64,000 bases of DNA, taken from UBA11222 sp049323435 (GTDB lineage: Bacteria; Pseudomonadota; Alphaproteobacteria; UBA11222). The stretch is taken from positions 1 through 64,000 of the forward strand of contig JBMOMX010000032.1 of the NCBI GenBank assembly GCA_049323435.1. Reading direction: 5' to 3'. Below are positions 8,229 to 15,259 of this stretch, in pieces; within the stretch, counting starts at the first letter, position 1; each line of letters opens with the position of its first letter. Under the pieces are notes generated by a model. That model did not search any database and was not told the origin of the DNA. It was given only the letters and a program-made list of their open reading frames with translations. Both the position numbers and the translations under genes were made by a program.

Positions 8229-9358
8229 CACAGCGCCTTGCCATAAATGCGATAGGTCTTATAGGGCCGGGCGCCAAATTTATCGAGTATGTGCCGCATC
8301 GCCAGATTGTCTTCCAATATCCAGGACAGTTCCACCTGGCGGATGCCCATTTCCCTGGCAGGCTCCCAGACCGAGGCGATCAGATGCATCGGTATCGCCG
8401 CCCCCAGCATGGTGCCGGAAACGCTGCGGCGCACACCCATCAGCGGAACCCGCGCGCTTGTCAGCCCCCGCATCTTCAAACGCCAAAGCAGTTTAATCCA
8501 GCCCAATGGCAGCAGATTGCCGCGCAAATCCCGTATCGCTTCATTGATATTAGGCAGCACCACAATAAATCCGGCTGGCTGCCCGTCCACCTCGGCAAAG
8601 CGCACCAGCCGTTTATCAAGCAGCAGCCGCAAATGTTTGCCAAGCGTCGAGGTTTCGGCCTGGGTCATCGGAACAAAGCCCCAATTGCCGCTCCAGGAAT
8701 CATTGAAAATATCCACCAGCGTCCTGATTTCATTTTCATAGTCGGAAAAATTCAGCCCGCGCAAAACCACATTTCGGGATGGCGTCCGGCGCAACATGGC
8801 GCCGCCGGATTTTGACAGGGGATTAGATAAATCCGCGATATAGGCATGCATGTCTTTTTCCTTGGAAAACCCAAGCCTTTCCAGATGCGCGCCGGCATAG
8901 GCCGGATCATGGCCCATCATCAGCATCGGCGGGGTTTCAAATCCCTGCACCAGCAAACCGGTCTCTTCCTTGATCGACATGCTGAACGGCCCCAGCATGC
9001 GCCTTACGCCGCGCGCCCGTAAAAAATCCCCGGCGGCCTGCACCAGGGCGGCGAACACATCGGCATTGTCGATGGCGCTGATACATCCAAAATGCCCGGT
9101 TCCGGCCATGCCCGCCTGTGCGAGCAGCGGATCCAGTTGCGCGCTGATGCGCCCCACATCGCTGCCGTCCAGCTGCGCAATGAACAGGCCCACATCGGCG
9201 GTTTTGAAAAAATCATTATGGCGCGGCGAAAAAGCCTGTGCGCGCTCCATACGCAGCGGCGGTATCCATAACCGGTCATCCCGGTGAACCCTGTACGGCA
9301 CTTCAATGAAGCGGCGCAGCAGTTTTTCGCCCGCCACGGGAATGATGGTAATGCTCAC
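8228..9358 (-). CDS. bcerS: Bacterial ceramide synthase (GNAT-like N-acyltransferase)
   Basis: A 376-residue cytosolic protein matching the large GNAT-fold family that contains bacterial ceramide synthase (Caulobacter CC_1154), often misnamed dATP pyrophosphohydrolase. It would N-acylate 3-ketosphinganine. Recognisable are the N-terminal FIEVPYRVHRDDRLWIPPL segment, the GPFSMSIKEETGLLVQGF core and a C-terminal ELSWILEDN segment. The start is taken as GTG 9358, preceded by AAGGATAGG; a longer frame reaching 9406 would overlap lptG by 44 bp. With spt, acpR, aasR and cerR it completes the known ceramide set. Confidence 0.85.
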   Translation of the reverse strand: MSITIIPVAGEKLLRRFIEVPYRVHRDDRLWIPPLRMERAQAFSPRHNDFFKTADVGLFIAQLDGSDVGRISAQLDPLLAQAGMAGTGHFGCISAIDNADVFAALVQAAGDFLRARGVRRMLGPFSMSIKEETGLLVQGFETPPMLMMGHDPAYAGAHLERLGFSKEKDMHAYIADLSNPLSKSGGAMLRRTPSRNVVLRGLNFSDYENEIRTLVDIFNDSWSGNWGFVPMTQAETSTLGKHLRLLLDKRLVRFAEVDGQPAGFIVVLPNINEAIRDLRGNLLPLGWIKLLWRLKMRGLTSARVPLMGVRRSVSGTMLGAAIPMHLIASVWEPAREMGIRQVELSWILEDNLAMRHILDKFGARPYKTYRIYGKAL

Positions 9359-9362
9359 AAAC

Positions 9363-10454
9363 CTATCCTTCGCGGTGCGCCAGCAGACTGGAAGCAGCCA
9401 GCGCAAAAATCAGCATGGGGCCCCATATGGCCAGCAGCGGCGGCATCACGCCCGATTCACCCAGCGAACGGAAAACCCCGCTGGCCAGCAGATAGCCAAA
9501 TCCCGCAACAAGCGCCACCCCAATATCGCGCGCCCGTGACGGATAGCGCGACGTGCCCAGCGCCAGCGGCGCCGCCGCCAGCAGCATGATCATGGGCACG
9601 AACGGGGCCGCAAGCGCACCGTAAAAATTGGTCTGATGAAAAGCGGGACTGTTGCTGCCGGCCCATATATCCGTTTCAGGAATGCCGGGCTGATGCAGCC
9701 GCACCCGCGCATTCATTATTGTCGCGGCAAGGATATCGACAGGCTGCGGCCCATGTTCCAGAACCAGGCTATCCTGCAGCGCCGATGCGTTCCCCTGCCG
9801 GTTGATGCGCTGGCTTGCCACACCATCAAAATGCCAGTCACCCTGCACAAATCGCCCCTCACGGGCTGTGCTATGCTCCGTCACCCGCCCGTCCGCGCCG
9901 CGCCGGATCAGCGTCACATGGCGCAAGATGCGCCCTTCATCTTCTGCGCGCCCGAACGCCAGAATCACCCGGCCCGAGCTGATCCAGTAGGCGGCCTTTA
10001 CCGGCTGATCCGCGCCTTGCGCCTCCAGCTCCGCCTGAATGGCAGGAACCGGCTCGCGCAGCATTTCATATACCTGAATTTCCGTATAGGGCGCGGCAAC
10101 AAAGCGCATGACGAAATAGATCACACCGATCAGCAGCGTTATGGGGGCCAGCCGCGCGACAATCCAGTATATCGTCACTCCCGAACCGCGCATGGCGACA
10201 ATTTCATTATGCCCGGCCAGATTGCTGAAGGTGATCAACCCGCCGATCAGCGTCGCGGCAGGCAGCACGCTGGCAATAATGCTTGGCGAAAGCATCGCCG
10301 CATAATAGGCCAGATCACGCAGTTCGCCGCGCTGTGACAGCACCATATTCGCATTATCGAGCAGATCCAGAAGTTCCGCCAGCGCCCCCAGCGCCAGCAG
10401 CACGGCGCCAGTGCTGAGCGCAAACATCCGGCTCAGATACAGGACAAAAGTCAT
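9363..10454 (-). CDS. lptG: LptG-type permease of an LptBFG-like lipid exporter
   Basis: A 363-residue YjgP/YjgQ permease with two N-terminal and several C-terminal membrane helices around a periplasmic beta-jellyroll domain. In the Lpt machine LptG pairs with LptF and the ATPase LptB to extract lipopolysaccharide from the inner membrane. Its ATG overlaps the lptF stop (ATGA, 10451-10454), and bcerS begins 4 bp downstream. It may be the cell's only LptG or one devoted to sphingolipid export; the window does not decide. Confidence 0.88.
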   Translation of the reverse strand: MTFVLYLSRMFALSTGAVLLALGALAELLDLLDNANMVLSQRGELRDLAYYAAMLSPSIIASVLPAATLIGGLITFSNLAGHNEIVAMRGSGVTIYWIVARLAPITLLIGVIYFVMRFVAAPYTEIQVYEMLREPVPAIQAELEAQGADQPVKAAYWISSGRVILAFGRAEDEGRILRHVTLIRRGADGRVTEHSTAREGRFVQGDWHFDGVASQRINRQGNASALQDSLVLEHGPQPVDILAATIMNARVRLHQPGIPETDIWAGSNSPAFHQTNFYGALAAPFVPMIMLLAAAPLALGTSRYPSRARDIGVALVAGFGYLLASGVFRSLGESGVMPPLLAIWGPMLIFALAASSLLAHREG

Positions 10455-11662
10455 GCTTGTCTTTTGCTTTCAGGCAACAGCGCGCCGGCCAGTCCGGAGA
10501 CAAGCCTGTCAATGCCCGCAAAGACGGGGTCAAACGGATTGCCGCCCGGCGTGGCGTCGCTGCGGTGAAAGCTCAACAGGCAGAAGCCCGCGAACAACAG
10601 GAACGGCAGCCAGATGGCCGTCAGTGGCGAAAACAGTTCGCGCTCGATCAGACTGCTGCCGAACTGGATCATATGATGATACAGCACCAGGATCAGCCCG
10701 CCCGCCGCAATGCCGGTGGCGCGGCTGGCGCGCTGGCTGGCAATCCCCATGGCCATGGCCAGCAGGGGCAGAAAAGGCAGGCAGACCGCGCGCACAATGC
10801 GGCTGTGAAATTCCGCTGAGAACCCCGCGCGCATGGCGCCGGGCGGTGTTTCATCCGCCAGCCGCCATAATTCAGTCAGCGTCAGCTCACGTCCATCTTT
10901 GCCGCGCGGGCGGAAAGGGGCGGCGTCGAAGGCAAAATCACGGCCAAAAGTCACACTGGAAAAATCCACCGTCATGGTTTCAGCATTATTCCGGATGGTG
11001 GTGCGCGCCCCTTCACGCAGTACAAGCTGCAAGCGCCTGCGGCTTTCATCCGCCAGCAGCGCGCCGCTGGCCGCCGTGGTCAGAATTTCCGTGCCGTCGC
11101 GCACCTCGCGGATGAATATACCGGCCAGCCGCCGGCCCGTTGCATCCACTTCATCGGCATAGATTGTCAGCCCGTCCCCAAGTTTGGCAAATACCCGTTC
11201 ATTGAGGGTGGCGTTCCACGCCGTCGTGGTGACCACATGAATGATTTCACGATACAGATAGCGGCTGAACGGCTGCACATAGCCAAATAATAAAATACTG
11301 ATCAGAGCAAATACACCGCCCGCAAAAACCAGCGGGCGCACGATGCGATACAGCGATAGTCCCGCGCCGCTGATCGTGATCAGCTCATTATTGGCGTCAA
11401 ACCTGGAAATGACCACAAACAGGCTGATAAAAAACGTAGCCGGCAGCGCCAGCCCCAGATAATGCGGCAGCAGATTGATGGTAAGCTGGAACACCAGTTC
11501 CAGCGGCCCGCCGTGACTGGTCAGCAATTCCAGCAGCCGCAATGTGCGCTCCAGCAGCATCGCCGCCAATGTGATTATCAGCGAAAATAATAAAGGCCGC
11601 GATGTCTCGCGCAACAGATAGGCCGTAATCAGTCTGGAGGAGACCACATGATGATTGCTCAC
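10451..11662 (-). CDS. lptF: LptF-type permease of an LptBFG-like lipid exporter
   Basis: A 403-residue YjgP/YjgQ-family permease with the LptF layout: N-terminal helices, ISRFDANNELI after the coupling region, a periplasmic domain at about 130-270, then three C-terminal helices. The start is GTG 11662, whose GTGA overlaps the TGA of the HIT gene. No LptC or LptB gene is adjacent. Its operon position directly upstream of lptG and the ceramide synthase is unusual, since lptFG is more often near pepA or lptD in Alphaproteobacteria. Confidence 0.88.
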   Translation of the reverse strand: MSNHHVVSSRLITAYLLRETSRPLLFSLIITLAAMLLERTLRLLELLTSHGGPLELVFQLTINLLPHYLGLALPATFFISLFVVISRFDANNELITISGAGLSLYRIVRPLVFAGGVFALISILLFGYVQPFSRYLYREIIHVVTTTAWNATLNERVFAKLGDGLTIYADEVDATGRRLAGIFIREVRDGTEILTTAASGALLADESRRRLQLVLREGARTTIRNNAETMTVDFSSVTFGRDFAFDAAPFRPRGKDGRELTLTELWRLADETPPGAMRAGFSAEFHSRIVRAVCLPFLPLLAMAMGIASQRASRATGIAAGGLILVLYHHMIQFGSSLIERELFSPLTAIWLPFLLFAGFCLLSFHRSDATPGGNPFDPVFAGIDRLVSGLAGALLPESKRQA

Positions 11663-12111
11663 GCGCCGGCCCACATTGCCCGCAGGGTCCGGACCAGCTG
11701 CTGCTGGGCATCGGGCGAAAGCTGCACCGCATGATCCAGGCGCGGCGGCCCCGGCCAGCCGGCGTCCGCAAAGCTTTGCCCGCCATAATCCCGCGCCCCC
11801 TCATAGCGGGGGATGACATGAAAATGCACATCGGGATCGACCATCATCAGCATCAGATAGTTGATTTTCTGATAGGCTGCAAATTCCCTCAGCAGCCGCT
11901 CAATATTCTTCAGCACGGGCTGCAATCCCGCCAGGGCGTCCGCGCTGACATCGCCAAACGCCGTCACCGGCTCGCGGCACACCAGCACCAGCGCGCCCAA
12001 TGTCACCTGTAGCGGGCGCAGCAGAACCAGCCAATGCGCCGTCTCGGCAATGCAGCCGTCCGGATAGCCGAATTTGCGGGCAGTCGCGGAGATAGGCTCG
12101 GTGTCTGGCAT
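11659..12111 (-). CDS. HIT-family nucleotide-binding protein
   Basis: A 150-residue HIT-domain protein. The active-site segment is DVHFHVIPRY, where the first His of the usual HxHxHxx triad is replaced by Asp but the central nucleophilic His is kept. Such proteins hydrolyse or transfer nucleotidyl groups of dinucleoside polyphosphates or nucleoside phosphoramidates; the substrate here is unknown. ATG 12111 fits the family length; a longer frame to 12312 adds a Cys/Arg-rich tail unlike the family. It is the first gene of the lptFG-bcerS operon. Confidence 0.8.
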   Translation of the reverse strand: MPDTEPISATARKFGYPDGCIAETAHWLVLLRPLQVTLGALVLVCREPVTAFGDVSADALAGLQPVLKNIERLLREFAAYQKINYLMLMMVDPDVHFHVIPRYEGARDYGGQSFADAGWPGPPRLDHAVQLSPDAQQQLVRTLRAMWAGA

Positions 12112-12158
12112 TTCGATTCGTCCGGGATTTCTGACGGGAGACGCAGTATAAGCCATGC

Positions 12159-12674
12159 ATGACCCAGACTTCCATACAGGCTTTATGCAGGCTGCACACT
12201 TCGCTGCTGGCGGTCCTTGCCGCATTTGCCGGCATGGCCGCTCTGATGCTGGCGCCGGCAAAAGCCGCCGATAGCGGCAAAGATCGTATTTGCGGCCCGC
12301 AGGACCCGACAAGGCTGCAAATTACCGTGCAGAATATCCGCAGCGCCAGCGGCACGATTACAATTATGCTATATGGCGACAGCGATGCGGATTTCCTCAA
12401 AAAAGGCGGCCGCCTGTCACGCATCCGCGTGCCCGCCAAAACCGGTGAAATAACCGCCTGCATGCCGGTTCCCGTACCCGGAAGCTATGCTTTGTCGCTC
12501 TATCATGACGAAGACGCCAACCGGAAGCTGACGAAAAATTTTGTCGGCCTGCCCATTGAAGGGCATGGCTTCTCAAGGGATGCCGCGGTTACATACCGCC
12601 TGCCCGATCTGGACGAAGCCGTATTCACCGCCTTGCCCGGAGACACGCATCTGCGCATTACACTGCGCTATTAA
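12159..12674 (+). CDS. Secreted DUF2141 protein
   Basis: A 171-residue protein with a signal peptide ending near LAPAKA (cleavage about residue 36) and a DUF2141 beta-rich domain. Typical traits are an early ITVQNIRSASGTITIMLY strand pair, YALSLYHDEDANRKLTKN and a C-terminal strand. The function of DUF2141 is unknown; it is expected in the periplasm or outer membrane. It is divergent from the HIT gene with 47 bp between start codons, so promoters must overlap. Confidence 0.75.
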   Translation: MTQTSIQALCRLHTSLLAVLAAFAGMAALMLAPAKAADSGKDRICGPQDPTRLQITVQNIRSASGTITIMLYGDSDADFLKKGGRLSRIRVPAKTGEITACMPVPVPGSYALSLYHDEDANRKLTKNFVGLPIEGHGFSRDAAVTYRLPDLDEAVFTALPGDTHLRITLRY

Positions 12675-12857
12675 ATCCCCTGGGCAGCGGCGCACATGCA
12701 GGAACTTGTCAGCACACTGCCGCCGGCGCGATTTATTAATATTTAATGTCTTTTTAACCACAGCCATTTTTCTTAACCGTAGCTATATATCATACCTGAT
12801 TCCTGACCGCCGTCCGGAAGCTGCTGTATTAAGACAAATTGATGCTATATTAGCACC

Positions 12858-13901
12858 ATGATTACCGAACTGAACGAACGCTCACGCGGGATTTTCCGCG
12901 CTCTGGTTGAGGCCTATCTGGCCGAGGGCATGCCGGTCGGCTCCAAAAGCATCGCCGCGCAATTGCCGACCTCACTCAGTTCCGCCACCATTCGCCATGT
13001 GATGAAAGACCTAGAGGATATGGGGCTGCTTTACGCGCCGCATACCAGCGCCGGGCGGATTCCAACCCAAAGCGGTTTGCGCATGTTTGTGGATGCGCTG
13101 CTGGAAATCGGCAATGTGACGGAAAGTGAGGCGCGCGAGATTGAGGCCATGGCCGCTTCACAGGGAACCAAAATAGAAGATGTGCTGGCCGATGCCACCG
13201 CCCGGCTGTCGGGGCTGGCGCGCTGTGCCGGGCTGGTTTTGTCACCAAAGCATGAGGCGCCGCTCAAACATATTGAATTTGTCCATATCGGTCCGGGACA
13301 GGCCTTGACCGTGATTGTCGGGCAGGATGGCCATGTCGAAAACCGTCTGATTTCGGTGCCGATGGGCATGACGGTGGGCGCGCTGCAACAGGCCAGCAAC
13401 TATCTGAATTCACGCCTGCTGGGCCGCACGCTGGAAGAGGCGCGCAGGCAGATCCTGCTGGAACTGGAAAGCAAACGCCTGGAACTGGATGAGCTGAGCG
13501 CCAAAGTGGTGGAGGCGGGTCTTGCAATATGGGGCGGGGGGCATAATCGCAATGCAGGAGCCTCGCTGATTGTGCGCGGTCATTCCAATCTACTGGAAGA
13601 TGTACATGCGCTGGCTGATCTGGAGCGTATCCGTACCCTTTTTGAAGATCTGGAGGGGCAGAATGACCTGATTCAGCTTCTGGAACTGGCCCGCAACGCG
13701 GAAGGCGTGCGCATCTTCATCGGCTCTGAAAACAAGCTGTTCAGCCTGTCCGGCTCGTCTTTGGTGCTATCGCCCTACCGCAACAAGAATGAACAGATTG
13801 TCGGTGTGATCGGGGTTATCGGCCCAACCCGGTTGAATTATGCCCGCATCATCCCTATGGTTGATTATACCGCCAAAATTGTCGGGCAATTGCTGTCCTA
13901 G
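12858..13901 (+). CDS. hrcA: Heat-inducible transcription repressor HrcA
   Basis: A 347-residue HrcA: N-terminal winged helix (LNERSRGIFRALVEAYL...SSATIRHVMKDLEDMGLLYAPHTSAGRIPT), a GAF-like middle domain and the C-terminal GVIGPTRLNYARIIPMVDYTA signature. It represses chaperone operons by binding CIRCE elements (TTAGCACTC-N9-GAGTGCTAA). Only half-site-like TTAGCAC is seen, at 12851 overlapping its own start; no full CIRCE is visible near dnaK or here. A toxin-antitoxin-like pair separates it from grpE. Confidence 0.93.
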   Translation: MITELNERSRGIFRALVEAYLAEGMPVGSKSIAAQLPTSLSSATIRHVMKDLEDMGLLYAPHTSAGRIPTQSGLRMFVDALLEIGNVTESEAREIEAMAASQGTKIEDVLADATARLSGLARCAGLVLSPKHEAPLKHIEFVHIGPGQALTVIVGQDGHVENRLISVPMGMTVGALQQASNYLNSRLLGRTLEEARRQILLELESKRLELDELSAKVVEAGLAIWGGGHNRNAGASLIVRGHSNLLEDVHALADLERIRTLFEDLEGQNDLIQLLELARNAEGVRIFIGSENKLFSLSGSSLVLSPYRNKNEQIVGVIGVIGPTRLNYARIIPMVDYTAKIVGQLLS

Positions 13902-13945
13902 CGGAATATCCGGTCTAAACTGCTTAAATCCTGGGGAGATTGATC

Positions 13946-14146
13946 ATGTCTATAAGCTTGGCCCCCCCTGCAATTCAGAGCGGTAAGATCAAGAGCTTCG
14001 GCGCTTTTGGCCCTAAATACGAAATATGCAGGATGCTTCATCAATTGGCCGATGGTGACTGGATGGTTTCTATAAAAATGGTTGATTCCGGAGAGATGAC
14101 CGAATATCGCCTGTCTCGCATGACCAGCGATCCTGACGCGCTCTGA
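13946..14146 (+). CDS. DUF5397-family small protein, probable antitoxin partner of VapD
   Basis: A 66-residue protein containing KIKSFGAFGPKYEICRML and GDWMVSIKMVDSGEMTEYRLS, typical of the DUF5397 family often found beside vapD genes. Start ATG 13946 follows GGGGAG at good spacing; a TTG two codons upstream is weaker. Its TGA overlaps the ATG of vapD (TGATG), the coupling typical of toxin-antitoxin pairs. The antitoxin role is inferred from position and partner, and no DNA-binding motif is evident. Confidence 0.7.
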   Translation: MSISLAPPAIQSGKIKSFGAFGPKYEICRMLHQLADGDWMVSIKMVDSGEMTEYRLSRMTSDPDAL

Positions 14147-14432
14147 TGTATGCCATTGCATTTGATCTCGTTGTAAGAGACACAGAGCGCCACCATCCGA
14201 AAGGTGTGTCGCAGGCCTATGCCGATATTGGCGCTTTTTGCATTCGCTTGGTTTTACACGGGTTCAGGGCAGCCTGTATGTCACCGAAAATGAAGACATG
14301 GCCAATCTGTTTCTGGCAATAGAGGCATTGAAGGAAAACGCCCGGTTTCCTAAATCGGTCCGGGATATCCGGGCATTTCGCATCGAACAATGGTCTGACT
14401 TTACATCTGTGGTAAAGACAGGCCGTAAATAA
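14146..14432 (+). pseudogene. vapD: VapD (Cas2-like endoribonuclease family), frameshifted
   Basis: The first 31 codons read MYAIAFDLVVRDTERHHPKG...ADIGAF, and the remaining part (LHSLGFTRVQGSLYVTENEDMANLF...RAFRIEQWSDF) continues in the -1 frame from 14238 to 14432. Together they make a full VapD of about 95 residues. VapD proteins have the ferredoxin-like fold of Cas2, and several are ribonucleases. The break is in a run of five T (14235-14239) where six would restore the frame. Uncorrected, the zero frame stops at 14320-14322 after 58 residues. A true mutation, slippage or a sequencing error could each explain it. Confidence 0.8.
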
Positions 14433-14457
14433 GCAGAAGCAATGAAACGGTTAGAAT

Positions 14458-15045
14458 ATGAGTGATACGCAAGACCAGCCGCAGGATGCGCCAGCGGACG
14501 AAATTCAACCCGAACCGGCGCAGCCCACGCCGGAAGAGCTGATTGCCCGGCTGATTGCCGAGATGGCGGATCTCAAGGACCAGCTGCTGCGCGCCGTGGC
14601 CGAGGGCGAAAATATCCGCCGCCGCGCCGCCAAGGAAAAGGAGGATGCCAGCAAATTCGCCATTGCCAGCCTGGCGCGCGACCTGCTGGCGGTGCCCGAC
14701 ACGCTGGATAGGGCCATTGCCAGCATTCCCGATGAGGTCCGCGCCCAGGAGGGCGTAACCAGCCTGATCGAGGGCATGGAACTGACCCAGCGCCAATTAT
14801 TGGGCATTTTTGAGCGTCATGGCATCAAGCCGATCCATCCGATGGGAGAGAAATTCGACCCCAATTTTCACCAGGCCATGTTCGAGGCCCCCGATACCGG
14901 CCAGCCGGATGGCACCATCGTGCAGATTCTGCAAATGGGCTATGTCATTGGCGACAGATTATTACGTCCGGCGATGGTCGGCGTAGCCAAGGGCGGCAGC
15001 CAGAATGCAGCCGCCCCCGGCAGCACGATCGACACCTCCGCATGA
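14458..15045 (+). CDS. grpE: Nucleotide exchange factor GrpE
   Basis: A 195-residue GrpE. A disordered acidic N terminus (1-30) is followed by a long coiled coil (LIARLIAEMADLKDQLLRAVAEGENIRRRAAKE) and the C-terminal beta domain with FDPNFHQAMFE and VLQ-type GYVIGDRLLRPAMVGVAKG. It catalyses ADP release from DnaK. It starts 25 bp after the vapD reading frame ends and is followed after 214 bp by dnaK. Confidence 0.95.
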   Translation: MSDTQDQPQDAPADEIQPEPAQPTPEELIARLIAEMADLKDQLLRAVAEGENIRRRAAKEKEDASKFAIASLARDLLAVPDTLDRAIASIPDEVRAQEGVTSLIEGMELTQRQLLGIFERHGIKPIHPMGEKFDPNFHQAMFEAPDTGQPDGTIVQILQMGYVIGDRLLRPAMVGVAKGGSQNAAAPGSTIDTSA

Positions 15046-15088
15046 TGCAGGCGGCTGTAAATTTTCTCTCGGCCCGCCGCCGGAGTGG

Positions 15089-15117
15089 GTTGCGGCCTGC
15101 ACTGGCGGCCCCTATAT
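15089..15117 (+). promoter_or_regulatory. Putative RpoH (sigma-32) heat-shock promoter of dnaK
   Basis: GTTG (15089-15092), an 18-base spacer and CCTATAT (15111-15117) closely match the alphaproteobacterial RpoH consensus CTTG-N17/18-CYTATNT. The transcription start would be near 15125, about 135 bp upstream of the dnaK ATG. The match was made by eye, and it is the only good one seen in the grpE-dnaK gap. Confidence 0.5.
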
Positions 15118-15259
15118 ACGCTTCACACAGTCGGGCCCGGTATTCAGGGGCCGGCTGGCCGTGTGCCATGACATGGGGTCTGACGCACTAACCAAATGAT
15201 TAATGGGGGCCTTTCGGGCGCCATTGTGGCCCGGCGGGCCTGCCGCAGGAGTGAAAAAC

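Noticed and set aside
12675..12860. Possible CIRCE element before hrcA
   Set aside because: Only TTAGCAC is present at 12851; the expected GAGTGCTAA after nine bases is missing.
14230..14242. Programmed -1 ribosomal frameshift site in vapD
   Set aside because: The run of five T does not make a proper X-XXY-YYZ heptamer in the zero frame and no downstream stimulator is apparent; a deletion or slippage is more likely.
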